A stretch of 64,000 nucleotides of DNA. Origin: an uncultured Prevotella sp. GTDB taxonomy: Bacteria; Bacteroidota; Bacteroidia; Bacteroidales; Bacteroidaceae. Position 1 is the first letter of the stretch, and every line of letters begins with the position of its first letter. The position numbers were made by a program, and so were the translations under genes. The stretch spans positions 1 through 64,000 of the forward strand of contig URQS01000007.1 of NCBI GenBank assembly GCA_900550035.1, read 5' to 3'. The notes below the pieces were generated by a model. It was not told the origin of the DNA. It saw only the letters and a program-made list of their open reading frames with translations, and did no database searches. Below are positions 1-7,290 of the stretch, piece after piece.

Positions 1-166
1 CATTGATAATTAACGCTTTTGCCCTTGCAGGGCGCATTGGTATTTGTGATACTTTCCCCCAGGGTGTTCTTGCTTAGGCAAGCGGCAGAGCTGAGCGGCC
101 CTGGGCTATGGGCTTCTGCCCCTTCGGGGCGTACTGCTGTGACTTTTGCACACCCTCTTCCATATT
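1..166. other. Window edge, no supported gene; compact hairpins
   Basis: No convincing gene is seen. Bases 1-3 read ATG on the minus strand and could start a gene lying outside the window; in related genomes an N-acetylmuramoyl-L-alanine amidase often follows a smalltalk gene, but nothing here proves that. Two compact hairpins with 5-bp GC stems and 3-base loops (GCCCT/AGGGC near 20-35; GCCCC/GGGGC near 118-130) resemble the intergenic hairpins found further right. Confidence 0.4.
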
Positions 167-274
167 CTAAATGCAGACGCAGCTCTGTACGCCGAGAGTG
201 GCGAGGAGTGCGGTGATTACGCTCACGATAAACTGGAGCACGGTCTTGAGAGTTTCTTTGTTTAAGTTTTTCAT
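167..274 (-). CDS. Smalltalk protein (35 aa)
   Basis: This gene encodes a 35-residue protein beginning MKNLNKETLKTVLQFIVS and continuing through a hydrophobic helix to a C-terminal GVQSC segment. This is the pattern of the smalltalk protein family of Bacteroidota, whose function is unknown. It follows two HU-like genes on the same strand, the neighbourhood usual for this family. The single hydrophobic helix suggests membrane association. A REP-like palindrome sits in the 115-base gap that separates it from the upstream HU-like gene. Family recognition is from memory of the N-terminus and context. Confidence 0.8.
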   Translation of the reverse strand: MKNLNKETLKTVLQFIVSVITALLATLGVQSCVCI

Positions 275-300
275 GGTATTGTGATTATTTTTTTTAAAAC

Positions 301-335
301 CTCTCCCCCTTGCCCTCCCCCGTAGGGAGGGGGAG
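301..335. repeat. GC-rich palindrome, copy 1
   Basis: A C-rich arm, a GTA-containing loop and a G-rich arm form a hairpin (CTCCC, CCGTA, GGGAG core). A near-identical copy lies at 13083-13116. It is probably a dispersed intergenic repeat, and it could also act as an RNA hairpin between the HU-like and smalltalk genes. Confidence 0.6.
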
Positions 336-389
336 TGATGTGTTTTTGTGGGGGCTTTTGTCGTATGTATAGAGTATCAACAGTTAGAT

Positions 390-806
390 CTATGGGAGTT
401 TGTTCGGGCCGTCGTCCCAGCCCAATTCTTTCACTTTCGCCATCTGATTGTAAACAGCGTTTTTCGATTCGCCCTGACCAAGGAAACGGATTCGACAACC
501 AATGATATCGCTGAAAGCACTGAATTCTTTCTCAGACAATGCGCCCTTCGAACGGATTGACGGATAGAAGAATCCGAAGTTGTCGAGCTTCACCTTCTTG
601 CCCTCAAGACACAGCTCCTTGATACACCCTACGATGTCGGTAAGTATAGCAAGTATCTGACCGCGCGAGAAGTTAGTGTTATGGTCAGCCATATGCTGCG
701 CGAGCTTGGGGAGGTCGAACATTTCGCGATAGCAGGCTCGGGCGTAGTACTTGCCTTTGGTAACGCCCTTGCGGTTGCTTTGATATATTTTAACTGGTAT
801 TGCCAT
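390..806 (-). CDS. HU-related DNA-binding protein
   Basis: This 138-residue protein belongs to the HU-related (histone-like) family of Bacteroidota and probably binds and bends DNA. It carries the family's N-terminal QSNRKGVTKGKYYARA segment, a central helical dimerisation region, and a VKLDNFGFFYPSIRSKGA stretch matching the beta-arm region. It is a paralogue of the gene just upstream (844-1293), with a 37-base gap, so the two are probably co-transcribed. The protein is longer than housekeeping HU (about 90 residues), as is usual for this accessory type. Such genes are common on mobile islands and capsule loci; a role in island regulation is inference. Confidence 0.85.
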   Translation of the reverse strand: MAIPVKIYQSNRKGVTKGKYYARACYREMFDLPKLAQHMADHNTNFSRGQILAILTDIVGCIKELCLEGKKVKLDNFGFFYPSIRSKGALSEKEFSAFSDIIGCRIRFLGQGESKNAVYNQMAKVKELGWDDGPNKLP

Positions 807-843
807 AGTTTAGTTTTTGTGTTAATATTCTTATTATGTTGTT

Positions 844-1293
844 TTAAACATTGCCGTGATCGGTTCCCGGCTCAGAGGGTTCGAACTGCGACAAGTCGAA
901 CTTCCACACACGCTTGAACTTCAGTTTGTGATTGTACACATCTTGACTAAGACACATACTGCCGGACGGGAGAAAAGCGATTCGGCTACAACGCACGTCG
1001 TCTTTAATGTTATACTCCTTAGCGGTGGGTGCGCCCTTCGACCGGATAGCGGGTTTGAAGATACCGAGGTCGGGCAGCTTGACAGCGTAGCCCGCAAGAG
1101 TCAATGCACGGAGACACATTACCATGTCGTCGAGAAGACCGAGGATTTGGCCCTTCGAGTATGAGCAGTGATGAGAGCACATGTGTTCGGCAAGACCTCT
1201 AAGATCTACGGTTTCGAGGTGTACGGCGCGAGCGTACCACTTGCCGTTAGTTTCGCCCTTGCGATTGCTCTGATTAAGTGAATAATTAATCAT
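844..1293 (-). CDS. HU-related DNA-binding protein, paralogue
   Basis: This 149-residue protein shares with its downstream neighbour the QSNRKGETNGKWYARA start, the SKGQILGLLDDMV helix and the KLPDLGIFKPAIRSKGA arm region. Its C-terminal tail is longer and acidic at the end. It is the first gene of the minus-strand HU, HU, smalltalk unit and lies directly below a good Bacteroidota promoter (1333-1363). Two divergent HU-like copies in tandem suggest heterodimer formation or division of labour, which is not testable from sequence alone. Confidence 0.85.
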   Translation of the reverse strand: MINYSLNQSNRKGETNGKWYARAVHLETVDLRGLAEHMCSHHCSYSKGQILGLLDDMVMCLRALTLAGYAVKLPDLGIFKPAIRSKGAPTAKEYNIKDDVRCSRIAFLPSGSMCLSQDVYNHKLKFKRVWKFDLSQFEPSEPGTDHGNV

Positions 1294-1332
1294 GTTGAAA
1301 AGGGATTTTAGTTAAACATTTTGATTATGATG

Positions 1333-1363
1333 CAAAGTTACGCTCTTTGCTCGGTATATGCAA
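1333..1363 (-). promoter_or_regulatory. Promoter of the HU-like operon
   Basis: On the minus strand a TTG (1361-1363), 20 bases and TAACTTTG (1333-1340) match the Bacteroidota -33/-7 consensus. Transcription would start about 30 bases upstream of the first HU-like gene. The upstream edge abuts three 22-bp direct repeats. Confidence 0.75.
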
Positions 1364-1365
1364 TA

Positions 1366-1440
1366 GTTGTCCCTTACGACGTGCAGAGTTGTCCCTTACG
1401 ACGTACAGAGTTGTCCTTTACGACGTGAGGAGTTGTCCTT
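1366..1440. repeat. Three 22-bp tandem iterons plus a partial fourth
   Basis: Head-to-tail units of the form GTTGTCCCTTACGACGTGCA plus two bases occur at 1366, 1388 and 1410. A degenerate start of a fourth unit follows at 1432. They lie immediately upstream of the -33 element of the HU-like promoter, a position suited to a regulator-binding array. There are no spacers, so this is not a CRISPR. Confidence 0.7.
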
Positions 1441-1474
1441 CTGTCTTTGCGGTGTGTGTCAGAGCCAGTGGCTT

Positions 1475-1629
1475 AGTCATTTAGTCATTTAGTCATTTAG
1501 TCATTTTCGAATGTTGAATGTCATTTTCCAGTCTATAATAAATATATATATATATATATATATATTATAGGGGCTGACTACAACTTTCTTTTTTTGATTT
1601 TGACTAAATGACTAAATGACTAAATGACT
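1475..1629. repeat. Inverted arrays of AGTCATTT around an AT microsatellite
   Basis: Four copies of AGTCATTT (1475-1506) face about three and a half copies of the complement AAATGACT (1601-1629). Between them is a (TA)n run (about 1535-1569). The whole could extrude a cruciform. It precedes the HUH transposase gene. A direct-orientation array of the same 8-mer occurs at 16181-16217. The rest of the gap from 1294 to 1726 holds no gene. Confidence 0.75.
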
Positions 1630-1693
1630 AACTGCAAGATTGCTTAAAGCCTCCAAAAGGTCATAATTGTAGCAGATATTGCAAAATAAATAG

Positions 1694-1701
1694 TACCTTT
1701 G
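1694..1701 (+). promoter_or_regulatory. Probable -7 element of the transposase gene
   Basis: TACCTTTG matches the Bacteroidota -7 box and lies 26 bases before the start codon. No well-spaced -33 element is seen. Confidence 0.5.
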
Positions 1702-1726
1702 CTTATACTTAAAAATTATCTATCGT

Positions 1727-2971
1727 ATGCCATTAACTCCCGAACAATTAGCCAAGATAGCGCAGAAGGATGCCGCACAGCCTGCAGCCCTGAAGCGCAA
1801 TGCCTCAATCAATTACTACGAGGGCTACTTCTTCATCACCCTCAACACCCGCAATTACGCTCCCATCCTCAGCTACATATCCGGACGGCCCGACTCTCCC
1901 GACAATGCTCCTGACGCCCCGCGCTGCGAGTACACCGAGCTGGGCCGTAAGGTGAAGGCAGTGTGGCAGACAGTCCCCCGATTCCATCCGCATGTGGAGA
2001 TAATAGCCGCCGAGGCCATGCCCGACCACTTCCATGGACTGCTGCGATTGAAGCCCGGCAACAGGAAGCATCTGGGGCATCTCGTAGGCAGCTTTATGGG
2101 AGGCTGCACCCACGGATATTGGGACATCCTGGGCATAGACTGGCGAAAGGACCGTGCGGAGCGCCTTGCCAAAGGCGCGCACGCGCTTCCTCCTGACCGG
2201 GACCGTGACCACACGCGCTCCTTTCGTGGCCCTTCGCTCTTTGTCCGTGGCTACAACGACATGGAGGCCGTCACTCCTGAGCAGGTGCAGACCAAGCTGC
2301 GCTACATCCACGAGCAGGCTCGCCGCGCCCTCATCAAGGGCACGCTGCGCGACCGTTTCCACATCCACCGCTCGTGTACGGCGCGTGGCTGGACGCTGGA
2401 TGCCATACGTCAGGGCCTTCGCGCCGACCGCTTCTATGCCCACGACCACAACCGCCTCGAACATATCCTCCTTTCTCTCCTGCCGCGTATCCCCATGCAG
2501 CCGGCTATTGTCTCAGCCTCTTCCTCAGTATCTTCCTCGGCCTCTTCTCCCAAGCCTCTGCTCTCATACATCGGCTGCAGCGCCCTGCTGTCTGCAGAGC
2601 GCAAGCTGCCCCTTGTGTGTCATCGTTCGGACGCCCCATTCTTCGAGCGTCAACGCGACGCCGTGCTGCGTGCCGCCCGTGAAGGCGCCGTCATAGTGTC
2701 GGCATTCATCAGCCCCAAGGAGCGTGAGATAGGGCGCCTGCTGCTTATGGAGCAGTTGCCCATCATCGAAGTGGTGGACAACGGCTTTGCCGACCGCTAC
2801 AAACCCAGTGGCAAGAGCTTCTACGCCTGTGCCGAAAACCGACTCGTGCAGATTTCGCCATGGAACTATGAGTTCCGCCGCGACATGAGCATCAACCGCG
2901 AGGCGTGCCTCGTGATGAATGAGCTGGCGAGGGTGATTGCCGGAGTTGGGGAAGGGTGGTGGAAAGAATAA
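1727..2971 (+). CDS. HUH (Y1) transposase with DprA/SLOG-like C-terminus
   Basis: The N-terminal half (about residues 25-245) is a Y1-type HUH nuclease of the IS200/REP-associated tyrosine transposase group. It has an HxH motif at residues 101-103 (MPDHFHGLL) and a candidate catalytic tyrosine at residue 176 (RGYND). These enzymes nick single-stranded palindromic DNA through a 5'-phosphotyrosine link. The C-terminal part (about 290-405) contains AFISPKEREIGRLLL and a KPSGKSFYACAENRLVQISP segment. I read this as a DprA/Smf-like nucleotide-binding (SLOG) fold. At 414 residues it is much longer than minimal RAYTs (about 150-200). Inverted 8-mer arrays lie upstream and no terminal repeats typical of classical IS elements are seen. 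It is probably a domesticated, repeat-maintaining enzyme. Confidence 0.75.
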   Translation: MPLTPEQLAKIAQKDAAQPAALKRNASINYYEGYFFITLNTRNYAPILSYISGRPDSPDNAPDAPRCEYTELGRKVKAVWQTVPRFHPHVEIIAAEAMPDHFHGLLRLKPGNRKHLGHLVGSFMGGCTHGYWDILGIDWRKDRAERLAKGAHALPPDRDRDHTRSFRGPSLFVRGYNDMEAVTPEQVQTKLRYIHEQARRALIKGTLRDRFHIHRSCTARGWTLDAIRQGLRADRFYAHDHNRLEHILLSLLPRIPMQPAIVSASSSVSSSASSPKPLLSYIGCSALLSAERKLPLVCHRSDAPFFERQRDAVLRAAREGAVIVSAFISPKEREIGRLLLMEQLPIIEVVDNGFADRYKPSGKSFYACAENRLVQISPWNYEFRRDMSINREACLVMNELARVIAGVGEGWWKE

Positions 2972-3000
2972 AAAAATGTCTTGTTCTGAAAAATTATTGT

Positions 3001-3008
3001 TATCTTTG
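3001..3008 (+). promoter_or_regulatory. -7 element before a small ORF
   Basis: TATCTTTG is followed 21 bases later by an ATG that opens a 62-codon frame. A TTG at 2981 gives a short spacing of 17 bases. Confidence 0.5.
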
Positions 3009-3029
3009 CATAATCTAACAAAAAATAAA

Positions 3030-3218
3030 ATGCTTAATATCATACAAACCATAAATAGAATCGGGGGGGGTAATTTTGAGAAATCAGAATTAACCAAGTC
3101 TCGTAATGTGCTGACTAAAGGGCGGTTGTCATTGTTCATAGGAGCGATGATGGCCGCCCTTTTCGTGTTTTTTGCCATTGACAGAAATGTTGATAAGAAT
3201 TATTTTTTTAGTGCTTAA
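3030..3218 (+). CDS. Small hypothetical membrane protein
   Basis: This open frame of 62 codons lies just below a -7 box. The product starts MLNIIQTINRIGGGNFEKSE and has one hydrophobic segment (LSLFIGAMMAALFVFFAI) near residues 38-55. It matches no family I recognise. It sits between the transposase and the methyltransferase operon. The evidence is the promoter position and the single hydrophobic segment, so it may not be a gene. Confidence 0.35.
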   Translation: MLNIIQTINRIGGGNFEKSELTKSRNVLTKGRLSLFIGAMMAALFVFFAIDRNVDKNYFFSA

Positions 3219-3294
3219 AACAGATTATAACTTCTAATTCCTACATAAGAGATAATCGTTTTGTCATCATGTTAATGTTTTTGTCAACACATAT

Positions 3295-4362
3295 ATGCGA
3301 GCAAAAGAATACATACACCTTCATCAGCAGGAATTTAAGCATATTGAGGTAGTAAGTCAGGTTGTCAACGATTTGCTTCCTCTTCGTATGGATAGAGCTG
3401 CCACAGGTGAATACCTGAACAGGCGCCTTTCTGCAGATATTCGTTATCAGCATTACACGCTACAGAAGAAACTCTTCGATAGGGGTAATGCCATGCAATT
3501 AGAAGAACCATCTTATGAAAAAATAGATGGCGAGATAAGTATGGACATAGCTCCCGCTGTACGTGAGGAATTATTCATGGCAGTAAGAGAGGATGAGTCT
3601 TTTGGATACCTCTTCTACTTTCTTGGAACCGAGCAAAATTCACGTCATAATACTGAACCTATCGATTGTATTCCTAACGATGAACGAATTGTTCAGTGTA
3701 TATGTGAACATCGTGATGATTATCCTAAGGAACATCTTGATGATTTCATCAATGATGACCTTAATTATCAGCAATACAACATTTTGATGGATGGACAATA
3801 CTGGGCTGATGATGATGCGCTTTATCTTGCTTTCTTTAATCGTGTCTATGCCATCTATGACGAGTTGCGATTGAGAAAACAAAGCGTCTCAGGGGTACGT
3901 GGCTTTTTGCGAGAACAAGTGTTTGACACTGAAGCGCAGAAGTATTGGACTTATGCATATATCATTACTCTCATTGATAAATATGGGAAAGATGAAAATA
4001 GTCTCTTTAAGTGCAAGCAGGAACTAATGAGAATGATTGAACCGATAAAGAATGAGTTCATACCAAATAGCAGTATTGAACAGCAAAGTGTTGTATATCT
4101 GACAGAACGTAAAGGCTCGAAAATAGACATTATACGGATTCTGAATGTTTTATATGAATTGGGAGCATTTACAGGAAAGAACGGAAAGCCAATTTCAAAA
4201 AAAGAGTATATGACAGCAATGGGCAAAGCTATTAATATTGATCTTTCGAATTATGATAAAGACCTTTCACGTGCATTGTCTGATAGTACTACTCTAGATA
4301 AACATCTAAAGGTATTTAAAGAAATGACCCAGAAGATGACTGATATTTTTAATCTGCATTAA
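3295..4362 (+). CDS. Hypothetical protein, RteC-like C-terminal region
   Basis: This 355-residue soluble protein is the first gene of the defence-type operon, 11 bases before the methyltransferase. Most of it is acidic and helical with no motif I can name. The last 75 residues (ILNVLYELGAFTGKNGKPIS then a helical pair) resemble the C-terminal domain of Bacteroidota RteC-like proteins, which are often regulators of mobile elements. A regulatory role for the restriction genes downstream is therefore possible but unproven. Its bases are visibly AT-richer than the core genes, as in the rest of this operon. Confidence 0.6.
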   Translation: MRAKEYIHLHQQEFKHIEVVSQVVNDLLPLRMDRAATGEYLNRRLSADIRYQHYTLQKKLFDRGNAMQLEEPSYEKIDGEISMDIAPAVREELFMAVREDESFGYLFYFLGTEQNSRHNTEPIDCIPNDERIVQCICEHRDDYPKEHLDDFINDDLNYQQYNILMDGQYWADDDALYLAFFNRVYAIYDELRLRKQSVSGVRGFLREQVFDTEAQKYWTYAYIITLIDKYGKDENSLFKCKQELMRMIEPIKNEFIPNSSIEQQSVVYLTERKGSKIDIIRILNVLYELGAFTGKNGKPISKKEYMTAMGKAINIDLSNYDKDLSRALSDSTTLDKHLKVFKEMTQKMTDIFNLH

Positions 4363-4373
4363 ACGCAATTTTA

Positions 4374-5735
4374 ATGGAACTGAAATTTATAGATTTATTT
4401 GCTGGTCTTGGAGGCTTTCACTTGGCTTTAAGCAAATTAGGATGCAAATGCGTATTTGCATCTGAATTGCGAGAGGACTTAAGGAAACTTTATGCCATCA
4501 ATTTCCCTGAAATGTGTGGTAAAGCAGAGTCTGGTATCAGCAAAATAGAGGGTGATATTACAGTTGTTAATCCTCAAGACATTCCAGCTCACGACATTCT
4601 TTGTGCAGGTTTCCCCTGTCAGCCTTTCAGTCAAGCTGGTAAGCGTCAAGGATTCAATGATGAAAAAGATAGAGGCAATTTGTTTTATACAATTTGTGCA
4701 ATCATAGACCAACATCGTCCGAGGTATGTTTTTTTGGAGAATGTAGCCAATCTTAAGGGACATGATGATGGCAATACTTGGAATACTATCAAGACTGCAC
4801 TTGAAGAGCGGAGATATAAAGTTGAGGAAACTCTGCTTTCACCGCACCAGTTTGGTATTCCTCAGCATCGTCGTCGTATTTACATCGTTTGTGAGAACAT
4901 GGATTACGGACAATTGGATGGTTTCGCTTTTCCTCAAGAGCAGGATGTTGAATGCAATATCAAAGACATTATTGATGTAGATGAAATAAAATATCAGCAC
5001 CTTAAAGCCGACACCCGCCATCAGTTGGATGTATGGAGAGAGTTCCTAAATCTGTGTACAGCAAATAATGTTCGTATTCCGACCTTTCCAATATGGGCAA
5101 TGGAATTTGGTGCTACATACGATTATGAGGATGGTAAAACACCTAATTGTTGTTCTTTGGCAGAACTTCAAGAAGCTAAAGGAACCCTGGGTAATCCAAT
5201 TGTAGGTAATACACGAAAGGCTTGCCTTGCTTGTTTGCCACCATATTCGCGTTCAGATGTTGACAGTTTCCCCGTTTGGAAGAAGAAGTATATAAAACAA
5301 AACAGGGATTTCTACAATGCTAATCATGAGTGGTTGGACCCTTGGAAAGAGAAAATACGTGAATTTGCTCCAAGTCATCAGAAACTGGAATGGAATTGTG
5401 GTGAAGTACCTGCTGAACTTGATGATAAAATAATCCAGTTCAGAGCATCAGGAATTAGAGTTAAGTTACCAACTTTTTCACCGGCTTTGAATCTTGTAGG
5501 CACGCAAGTTCCAATATTTCCATGGGTGCTTCTACCTGAAGAATCAAGACTTGGAAATGAGACAAAGGGCAGGTACATGACAGTTCATGAAGCTTCTAAA
5601 TTGCAAGGTATGCAGGAATTACGTTTTTCAGACGAGAAATTCAGATTGCCAGTATCTCGTTGTTATGAAGCTTTAGGCAATGCTGTCAACGTAACTATTG
5701 TAAAACTAATAGCAGAAAGGATGATAAAAAGATGA
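4374..5735 (+). CDS. dcm: DNA (cytosine-5) methyltransferase
   Basis: This enzyme transfers a methyl group from S-adenosylmethionine to C5 of cytosine in a specific DNA site. Motif I is DLFAGLGGFHLAL (residues 7-19). Motif IV is GFPCQPFSQAG with catalytic Cys82. Motif VI is ENV (122-124), motif VIII is QHRRR (164-168), and the C-terminal GNAV-type motif X is near 440. The region between motifs VIII and IX is about 220 residues. It should contain the target-recognition domain, so the sequence specificity cannot be read. Length of 453 residues fits the family. Its stop overlaps the next start by four bases, so translation is probably coupled. It is the modification arm of the operon. Confidence 0.93.
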   Translation: MELKFIDLFAGLGGFHLALSKLGCKCVFASELREDLRKLYAINFPEMCGKAESGISKIEGDITVVNPQDIPAHDILCAGFPCQPFSQAGKRQGFNDEKDRGNLFYTICAIIDQHRPRYVFLENVANLKGHDDGNTWNTIKTALEERRYKVEETLLSPHQFGIPQHRRRIYIVCENMDYGQLDGFAFPQEQDVECNIKDIIDVDEIKYQHLKADTRHQLDVWREFLNLCTANNVRIPTFPIWAMEFGATYDYEDGKTPNCCSLAELQEAKGTLGNPIVGNTRKACLACLPPYSRSDVDSFPVWKKKYIKQNRDFYNANHEWLDPWKEKIREFAPSHQKLEWNCGEVPAELDDKIIQFRASGIRVKLPTFSPALNLVGTQVPIFPWVLLPEESRLGNETKGRYMTVHEASKLQGMQELRFSDEKFRLPVSRCYEALGNAVNVTIVKLIAERMIKR

Positions 5736-7279
5736 ACAATATAGAATCGGTAAATATAACAATCGGCTCAAATATGTATAGCCGATTTGAAAATTTTGCC
5801 AACACATCATCCAATGTGCTGGCAGAGTTTGTTGATAACGCTTTGCAGTCGTATCGTGATAATAAGGATGTCCTGAACTCACTTAATTCTGACTATCATT
5901 TTTCTGTTCATATAGATTTTATACGTGACGTAACAGGAAAAGAAATTCAGGAAATAAGAGTTACAGACAATGCTGCGGGTATTGCATACGATAAATATCA
6001 GAGTGCATTTGAACCTGCAAAAAAGCCAGATAACGACGGAGGTTTGAACGAATTCGGTATGGGTTTGAAAACCGCAGCTTGTTGGCTTGGAGAGCATTGG
6101 GTAGTTACGTCAAAAGCCTTATATGAGGATAAGCAACGTGTTTTTAGTTTCGATCTTAATCAAGTGACAGCTAATGACCTGAGGACATTACCAGTAAAAA
6201 ATACTGTTTGTAATGCAATTGAACATTATACAATAATACGTATAACACAATTGTCAAAAAATGCGCCTCAGAACAAAAGTATAGAAAAAATAAAATCGGA
6301 CCTTTCCAGCATTTACCGGCTCTCACTACGTAGAGATGAAATGCGTCTTGTCGTTGATGGAGAACTGCTGGAGTTCAAAAGCCCTGAGATTCTTAAAGCT
6401 CCTTATTTCAAGAACCAGGATGGCCCTGTTATAGAATGGAAGAAGGAAATTAATTTTGAGTTTGACCAATATAAAGCTCATGGCTATATTGGAGTCTTAA
6501 AAGAGATGAGTTCAGCACACAATGGTTTTGTCCTATTGCGTAGAGGACGTGTGGTTGTTGGTGCTGAGAATGGGCAACGTTACTTTCCGAAATGCCTGTG
6601 TGGAAATGTTGGATCACCTCGTTATAAGCGCATATTTGGAGAATTAGAACTCGAAGGTTTTAAGGTGTCATTTAATAAAAATGATATTTTGGACAAAGAG
6701 AATCTCGATGCCATGATGATTGGATTGAAAGATCTTATTCATACTAAGGATTTTGACCTGTATGCGCAAGCAGAAGGCTATCGTCTGGATGAACGCAAGA
6801 AACAAGCAAAAAAACTTGTCAAGAAGCACGATAACTCAAAGAAAGAGAATCGTCAGCCAATAGAACTCAATACAGATAAATCAGATAACCCTATAGCGGA
6901 CGTAAATCCAAAGTCCTTATTCCCTGAGTATGATTCACAACCTGAGCAAACCAATGTTGTTGGCATTCCAGTAGTGTTTGAGGAGTATGAGGACAAATAC
7001 AAAATTGATGGAATATACTATACGTTGAAAGTACAATTTGTAGATAGGGGTACAGACCTATTTTGGGTAGATGTTTCTCGAAAGGCTGACAATATCATAA
7101 TATGTCAAATAAATACGGGACATGTATTCTTCGAACATTTTGGGAAACCTGATGAAGCCACCATTGCTATTCTTAAAACTATGGCAATAGCAAAGTATAC
7201 AGCCAAAATTAGTGCAAATAATGACGCTGTACAAATGCTGGAGTTTTTCAATGAATATATTAAACGAACAAAAGTATAG
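5732..7279 (+). CDS. GHKL ATPase of the MORC/MutL-like restriction type
   Basis: The N-terminal third is a Bergerat-fold (GHKL) ATPase. The N box is LAEFVDNALQS with Glu32 and Asn36, the G1 box is TDNAAGI (78-84) and the G2 box is GLNEFGMGLKTAA (104-116). MORC/MutL-like proteins of this kind occur beside cytosine methyltransferases in bacterial restriction operons (Iyer, Abhiman and Aravind described them). They are thought to close around DNA on ATP binding. The middle may be an S5-like transducer domain. A lysine-rich linker (about 355-375) separates an unassigned C-terminal domain. The start overlaps the methyltransferase stop. Length 515 residues. Confidence 0.85.
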   Translation: MNNIESVNITIGSNMYSRFENFANTSSNVLAEFVDNALQSYRDNKDVLNSLNSDYHFSVHIDFIRDVTGKEIQEIRVTDNAAGIAYDKYQSAFEPAKKPDNDGGLNEFGMGLKTAACWLGEHWVVTSKALYEDKQRVFSFDLNQVTANDLRTLPVKNTVCNAIEHYTIIRITQLSKNAPQNKSIEKIKSDLSSIYRLSLRRDEMRLVVDGELLEFKSPEILKAPYFKNQDGPVIEWKKEINFEFDQYKAHGYIGVLKEMSSAHNGFVLLRRGRVVVGAENGQRYFPKCLCGNVGSPRYKRIFGELELEGFKVSFNKNDILDKENLDAMMIGLKDLIHTKDFDLYAQAEGYRLDERKKQAKKLVKKHDNSKKENRQPIELNTDKSDNPIADVNPKSLFPEYDSQPEQTNVVGIPVVFEEYEDKYKIDGIYYTLKVQFVDRGTDLFWVDVSRKADNIIICQINTGHVFFEHFGKPDEATIAILKTMAIAKYTAKISANNDAVQMLEFFNEYIKRTKV

Positions 7280-7290
7280 AATTGTAAAAT

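Noticed and set aside
1366..1440. Short tandem repeats as a possible CRISPR array
   Set aside because: The 22-bp units are head to tail with no spacers, and no cas gene is present in the window.
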